Shown piece after piece: positions 58,075 to 64,000 of a stretch of 64,000 nucleotides of DNA (positions within the stretch are counted from its first letter, which is position 1; each line of letters begins with the position of its first letter). The DNA is from Dryocosmus kuriphilus (lineage: Eukaryota > Arthropoda > Insecta > Hymenoptera > Cynipidae): the NCBI GenBank assembly GCA_038277395.1, contig CM076193.1, forward strand, positions 88,551,583-88,615,582, read 5' to 3'. The position numbers were made by a program, and so were the translations under genes. The notes below the pieces were generated by a model that was given only the letters and a program-made list of their open reading frames with translations, had not been told where the DNA came from and ran no database searches.

Positions 58075-59337
58075 GCACATGCCCTTATAGTCCAAGAGCT
58101 AGCCACATAAAATGCACGTGATAGGGTTGCACGCTGGAATGTGGATAAATCGGTCAAACAATGTTTTTACACTGCAAAACCAAATTTCTGCCCACAAAAT
58201 GGGCGGCGTTTGCACATGGCGGCCGAGTAAACAAGACTTTGCCGTTTTAGGAAAAAACGTAATGGGGTTGCAGACTGCCGTTTGTTTCTATGTATTGTTT
58301 AGGCCGCCACTAGCAGCGGCCAAACAATGGCAGACATGTTCCCCGCGGCAAACATGGCGACAGAGTCGACAAAACATGACTTTAAAATTAAGTAAAAAAC
58401 GTCAAAGCGTTGCAGTAAGCGGATTACTGCTATGTATGTAGTTCATATTACACATCATATTCCCACAATGGCAGACATTTTCCCCGCGGCAAACATCTCG
58501 GCAGAGTTGGACAAAGGTCGCGCCGCGACGCGAACATGGCTCATAAACATTTCTTTGTGCCAACCGGGGCCAATGTATAGTCGAGACGCCAACCCTATTT
58601 CTGTCGGATCGACGATGATCTCCTGAATCCAACAATCTTAGGCAGATTTCTGGCAAATTTTCCGTTCTCGAGATGTGTGCAATTAATCATTTTTTTTATA
58701 AATGTAACATTTAACAATGAAAATGTAACATTTTTGAAAATTTCTTTTTTCCTCTCGTTAGAGAAGCTACCGAGAAACAAAAGTTGCCTCAACATGTTTT
58801 TTGGAAAAAAACAGGATTGTTAATAACTGGAAAAATATTTCATGAATCAGAAAACAGTAAAATGCATTTGAAAGCAAAAACTGAAATAAATATTTTTTAT
58901 AATAAATACTAATCCCCTAAAATTAATAATTTTCAAGAAAACTGAGTTATTGTTCGAAGTCATTTTATCGCCTTACAATAAATAGTCATTTTTCATGGAG
59001 CAAATTAGTGTTAGAGAAAAAAATTTTACAAGAAAATATACTGACGCTAGTGGGAAACATAGCATATGCGAAATTATCGACAAATTGTTTAAATTTATGC
59101 AATCAGGGTTGATTGTTTACTTTGCTAGCTTTAAGTTAAATGCGGTAAAGATCTCAAAATTGATGTGCTTATTCTTTGAAGTGGTACTAAAATGATGGTA
59201 TGGTTCAAAATTGTGAAATTAAAATATGTGCACCTGTACATTTGTTTAAATTTTCAATTTCTATATCGTTTCCATGGGTAGTAGAGAGGTGGGAAAATAT
59301 CTGAAGAATTTCGGAAATTAAGACGAATTCAGTGATA

Positions 59338-60643
59338 TGAGGCACGTCCAGAAAGTAAGTGTACTCAATTTACGTAGGCTTCAAAAAAAATTTACTAATA
59401 CAAAAACATAGTTGGTTACACTTGTACATATGTAAGTTATTTTTCGACATAGTCACCATCCCTCTCGATGCAAGTGGTAAGCCGCGGGATCAATTTTTTG
59501 ATGCCTGCCTCGAAGAAGTCTCCCGCCAGCTCTTTCGCCCATTTCTCCACCTCCCCCCTCACCTCCTCGTCCGTTGAAAACTTGTTTCCACCCACGTGCA
59601 CCTTCAGGAAAGTAAAGAGATGAAAATCTGAAGGAGCCGGGTCAGGGGAATACGGGGGGTGGTTCAAAGCGTCTCATCCAAAAGAGTCCAGGAGTTGCTT
59701 CTTGGCGTTGGCCGTGTGAGGTTTGGCATTGCCATGCAGCAGGCAGACTCCCTTCATCAGCATGCCCCTCCTTTTATTCTCACTCGCCCTTTTCAATTTT
59801 TTCAGCGTCTCACAGTATCTTGCCGCGTTGACGGTCTCCCCGTGAGGCAGATATTCAATCAAAATTATGCCTTAATGGTCCCAAAACACGGATACCATGA
59901 TTTTTTTGGCTGAAATTGTGGTTTAGAATTTCTTGGCGGAGGGTGAAAGGTGTAGCGCCATTGTTGGGACTACCTCTTAGTTTCAGGCGTGTAGTGGGCA
60001 ACCCAAGTTTCGTCTCCAGTAACAATAGAGTAGAGAAAATCATCGCCTTCACGTTCGTAGCGCTCCAAAAACTCTTTGGAGCTCTGCACTCGATTCAACT
60101 TGTGCTGTTCTGTCAGCTGTTTTGGGACCCACCTCGCAGACAATTTCCGATATCCAAGAGTTTCTGTGATTGTTTCGTGTAACAGGGATCTGGAGATTTG
60201 CGGAAATATCGCAGAAAGATCATCTAACGTCAATCTGCGATCGTCACGGACCGCAATTTCGATTTTTTCCACAAGTTCGCCAGTCACAATTGAAGGTCTT
60301 CCGCTCCTCTGATCGTCATGCACGGAAGTACGGCCATTTTTAAATTCGCGACACCACTTGTACACACTCGTACGATTCATAGCTCCATTACCGTAAACAT
60401 TTTTCACCTCATTATAAATCTCAACTGGAGCTTTTCCCTTCACAACGAGGCACCGAATGACGGCGCGAATTTCGCACTTGGCGGGAGATGCTACCGCGTC
60501 AAGAGTTTTCAACACACTAACCTCGGATTGGTCTCGTTTTGAAGGAGAAGGGTCAGACTACGCGGCAGTATTTCCAACATCTCGAAAAAGTATTCCCTAC
60601 AGCTGTGAGAGTACCAGTACTCTTACTTTCTGGACGTGCCTCG
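59338..60643 (-). mobile_element. Second mariner element, inside FB-D
   Basis: TIRs GAGGCACGTCCAGAAAGTAA (left) and the inverse ending TTACTTTCTGGACGTGCCTC (right), 1.3 kb apart. TA precedes the left end (59336-59337); the right flank reads CA where TA is expected. The FB-D inner arm (inverse visible at 60940-60960) continues across the insertion, confirming the site. Confidence 0.88.
59437..60515 (-). pseudogene. mariner transposase pseudogene (DD34D), frameshifted
   Basis: The N-terminal 181 codons (60515-59970) are intact: EIRAVIRCLVVKGKAPVEIY, SVYKWCREFKNGRTSVHDDQ, RSGRP linker and IVTGDETWVAHYTPETK with the first catalytic Asp. The frame then shifts (59855-60052, 59674-59862, 59437-59667). 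The central motif reads LLHGNAKPHTA where mariners have HDNA.PH, so the second catalytic Asp is Gly. NHPPYSPDPAPSDFHLF keeps the third Asp. The tail ends ERDGDYVEK. It is a different mariner lineage from the 8405-9675 copy, judged by TIR and sequence. Confidence 0.9.
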
Positions 60644-61959
60644 CATCATTAAATTTTGTGTACTTTCATTCGTTCAAGAGTTATTAGTGTCTATTTTTTT
60701 AAGAGAGTTGAAACTGATACCTAATGGCGTAGACACTATACAAAAGCTTTGCAGCAAGCTCTGATACAGCTTCAGTGTACCCCCTTACTCTTATATTGTA
60801 TCTACGCCATTGGGTCTCAAGCTGGCCTGCCACCAGCGTGGCGAAAGCGGGGTCCAAAGCTAACAGTGTCAATTTCAGCTCTATTGTTAACTTTCTCAAC
60901 AAAATAAACACTAATAACTCTTCAACGAATTAAAGTACAAAAAATGTAATGATATCACTGAACTCGTCTTAATTTCCGAAATTGTTGACATTTTTTCCCA
61001 CCTCTCTACTACCCGTAGAAACGATGATAGGAACTAAAAATTTAAACAAATGTACAGGTGCACATATTTTAATTTCGAACTTTTGAACCGTATCATAATG
61101 TTGCTACCACTTCAAAGAATAAGCACATCAATTTTGAGATCTTTACCGCATTTCCAAACATAATTACATCAACTTAAAGCTAGCAAAGTAAACAATCAAC
61201 CCTGATTGCATAAATTTAAACAATATGTCGATAATTTCGTATATACTGTGTTTCTCACTAGCGTCAGTATATTTTCTTGTAAGATTTTTTTCTCTGACAC
61301 TAATTTGCTGCATGAAAAATGACTATTAATTATAACGCGATAAAATGACTTCGAACAAAAACTCTGTTTTCTTGAAAATTATTAATTTTAGGGGATTAAT
61401 ATTTATTATAAAAAATGTTTATTTTAGTTTTTGCTTTCAAATGCATTTTACTGTTTTCTGATTCATGAAATATTTTTCCAGTTATTAACAATCCTGGTTT
61501 TTTTCAATTATTTCACACGTTGTGTAATTTTGTGCAATAAATATTTGTCGGAGCGAAAACATGTTCAGACAACTTTTGTTTCTCGGTAGCTTCTCTAAGG
61601 AGAGAAAAACAAAATTTTCAAGAATGTTACATTTTCATTGTTAAATGTTACATTCATAAAAAAATGATTAATTGCAAATATCTCGAGAACGGCAAATTTG
61701 ACAGAAATCTGCCTAAGATTTTTGGATTCAGCAAATCATCGTCGAACCGACAGAAATAGGGTTGGCGTCTCGACTATACCTTGGCCCCGGTTGGCACAAA
61801 GAAATGTTTGCGAGCCATGTTCGCGTCGCGGCGCGACCTTTGTCCAAATCTGCCGAGACGTTTGCCGCGGGGAAAATGTCTGCCATTATGGGAATATGAT
61901 GTGTAATATGAACTACATACATAGCAATAATCCGCTTAATGCAACCCTTTGACGTTTTT

Positions 61960-63830
61960 TACTGAATTTTGAAAGTCATGTTCTGTCGACTCTGCTGACA
62001 TGTTCGCCGCGGGGAAAATGTCTGCCATTGGGGGAATATGATGTGTAATATCAACTAAATACATAGCAACAATCCGCTTACTGCAACCCTTTGACGTTTT
62101 TTATTGAATTTTGAAGTCATGTTCTACCGTCTCTGCCGCCATGTTTGTCGCGGGGACAATGTCTGCCATTGGGGGAATATGATGTGTAATATCAACTAAA
62201 TATATATCAACAATCCGCTTGTTGCAAACCTTTGACGTTTTTTATTGACTTTTGAAGTCATGTTCTGTCGTCCCTGCCGTCATGTTTGCCGCGGGGAAAA
62301 TATCTGCCATTGGGGGAATATGATGTGCAATATCAACTAAATACATAGCAACAATTCGCTTGCTGCAACCCTTTGACGTTTGTTACTGACTTTTAAAGAC
62401 ATGTTCTGTCGACATGTTTGCCGCGGGGAGAATGCCTGCCATTGTCGGAATATGATGTGTAATATGAACTAAATACATAGCAACAATCCGCTTACTGCAA
62501 CCCTTTGACGTTTTTTATTGACTTTTAAAATCATGTTCCGTCGACTCTGCGAATGTTTGCCGCGGGGAAAATGTCTGCCATTGGGGGAATATGATGTGTA
62601 ATATCAACTAAATACATAGCAACAATCCGCTTACTGCAACCCTTTGACGTTTTTTATTGAATTTTGAAGTCATGTTCTATCGTCTCTACCGCCATGTTTG
62701 TCGCGGGGACAATGTCTGCCATTGGGGGAATATAATGTGTAATATCAACTAAATATATATCAACAAACCGCTTGTTGCAAACCTTTGACGTTTTTTATTG
62801 ACTTTTGAAGTCATGTTCTGTCGTCCCTGCCGTCATGTTTGCCGCGGGGAAAATATCTGCCATTGGGGGAATATGATGTGCAATATCAACTAAATACATA
62901 GCAACAATTCGCTTGCTGCAACCCTTTGACGTTTGTTACTGACTTTTAAAGACATGTTCTGTCGACGTGTTTGCCGCGGGGAGAATGCCTGCCATTGTCG
63001 GAATATGATGTGTAATATGAACTAAATACATAGCAACAATCCGCTTACTGCAACCCTTTGACGTTTTTTATTGACTTTTAAAATCATGTTCCGTCGACTC
63101 TGCGCCATGTTTGCCGCGGGGAAAATGTCTGCCATTGGGGGAATATGATGTGTAATATCAACTAAATACATAGCAACAATCCGCTTACTGCAACCCTTTG
63201 ACGTTTTTTATTGAATTTTGAAGTCATGTTCTATCGTCTCTACCGCCATGTTTGTCGCGGGGACAATGTCTGCCATTGGGGGAATATAATGTGTAATATC
63301 AACTAAATATATATCAACAAACCGCTTGTTGCAAACCTTTGACGTTTTTTATTGACTTTTGAAGTCATGTTCTGTCGTCCCTGCCGTCATGTTTGCCGCG
63401 GGGAAAATATCTGCCATTGGGGGAATATGATGTGCAATATCAACTAAATACATAGCAACAATTCGCTTGCTGCAACCCTTTGACGTTTGTTACTGACTTT
63501 TAAAGACATGTTCTGTCGACGTGTTTGCCGCGGGGAGAATGCCTGCCATTGTCGGAATATGATGTGTAATATGAACTAAATACATAGCAACAATCCGCTT
63601 ACTGCAACCCTTTGACGTTTTTTATTGACTTTAAAATCATGTTCCGTCGACTCTGCGCCATGTTTGCCGCGGGGAAAATGTCTGCCATTGGGGGAATATG
63701 ATGTGTAATATCAACTAAATACATAGCAACAATCCGCTTACTGCAACCCTTTGACGTTTTTTACTGAATTTTGAAAGTCATGTTCTGTCGACCCTACCAA
63801 CATGTTTGCCGCGAGGAAAATGTCTGCCAT
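61960..63830. repeat. FB-D right-arm tandem array, ~138-bp units in a ~553-bp higher-order repeat
   Basis: Units carry GCCGCGGGGAAAATGTCTGC, GGGGGAATATGATGTGTAAT, CATAGCAACAATCCGCTTAC and CTGCAACCCTTTGACGTTTT. The variant TTTGTCGCGGGGACAATG occurs near 62147, 62700 and 63254, and its three neighbours recur in the same order. The array is thus built from four-unit blocks of 553-554 bp. Confidence 0.92.
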
Positions 63831-64000
63831 TGTTTGGCCACTGCTAGTGGCGGCCTAAACAATACATAGAAACAAACTGCTGTCTGCAACCCTATTACGT
63901 TTTTTCCTAAAACGGCAAAGTCTTGTTTACTCGGTGGCCATTTGCAAATGCCGCCCATTCTGTAGGTAGAAATTTGGTTTTGCACTGTAAAAGCATTGTT

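Larger units (their letters stand above)
58100..64000. mobile_element. FB-D: giant foldback element, right arm expanded, runs off the window
   Basis: The left arm (about 58110-59337) and right arm (about 60930-64000) are inverted copies. The outermost shared block is AAACCAAATTTCTGCCCACA (left ~58178, inverse right ~63965). Then come GCCGTTTTAGGAAAAAACGT, the CCGCGGCAAACAT units, GCGCCGCGACGCGAACATGG, and a long inner part to TAAGACGAATTCAGTGATAT. The right arm carries about 15 ~138-bp units against about two in the left. The centre (60650-60930) is split by a mariner. The right end lies beyond the window. Confidence 0.85.

Noticed and set aside
1..64000. CRISPR arrays, bacterial operons, rRNA or telomeric repeats
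   Set aside because: Tandem arrays here have no short-repeat/unique-spacer pattern; no rRNA or TTAGG arrays were seen.

Overview
The window is eukaryotic and almost certainly from an arthropod, most likely an insect. It is AT-rich with long homopolymer runs. It contains apparent GT..AG introns and many eukaryotic DNA transposons: two mariners, hAT, pogo/Tigger-like, CACTA-like, MULE-like, and a long-TIR element with a gene family I associate with insects and hydra. It also holds a Penelope-like retroelement. There is no operon structure, ribosome-binding site or phage/plasmid gene. The species cannot be named from the sequence.

It reads as a gene-poor, transposon-dense block, and most long open frames are by-products of tandem repeats. 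Four foldback (inverted-repeat) families dominate, named FB-A to FB-D here. FB-A has CGCGCTTCGCGCTCG-type ends and copies near 2.8, 6.8-8.0, 45.3-48.0, 50.07-52.71 and 52.7-53.7 kb. FB-B has ~150-bp units at 8.3-10.0 and 24.5-26.3 kb. FB-C has 144-bp units in a 7.3-kb element at 10.33-17.59 kb. FB-D has ~138-bp units from 58.1 kb to the window end. In FB-C and FB-D the arms show higher-order repeats of 432 and about 553 bp.

Layout. 0-5 kb: microsatellite, minisatellites and a cluster of three hammerhead ribozymes in an element of about 1.2 kb. 5-10 kb: an FB-A copy, then a 1.27-kb mariner inserted in an FB-B unit. 10.3-17.6 kb: FB-C. 17.74-22.43 kb: a 4.7-kb DNA transposon with ~510-530 bp TIRs, a 4-bp target duplication and a spliced but frameshifted transposase-like gene. 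22.9-26.3 kb: a MULE-like remnant, histone-3'-end-like stem-loops and an FB-B foldback. 26-31 kb: mostly unique sequence with one plausible two-exon host-gene 3' end (29.4-29.7 kb). 31.06-33.94 kb: a pogo/Tigger-ended element with a second TIR element nested inside. 36.3-40.6 kb: a CACTA-like element with an intact 712-codon transposase and a spliced companion gene. 41.4 kb: a MITE. 42.7-43.9 kb: a degenerate minisatellite. 45.3-55.4 kb: FB-A copies broken by a hAT derivative, and inverted Penelope-like ends flanking a large palindrome. 57.0-58.1 kb: a foldback MITE. 58.1-64.0 kb: FB-D with a second mariner at its centre.

The only long intact gene is the CACTA-like transposase. Both mariners have lost the central catalytic Asp and carry frameshifts, and the Penelope RT lacks its YVDD block. 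The best leads are the tandem type III hammerheads with a compensatory stem I change, the long-TIR transposon that supplies ends and a target duplication for an otherwise uncharacterised protein family, and the foldbacks with higher-order-repeat arms.
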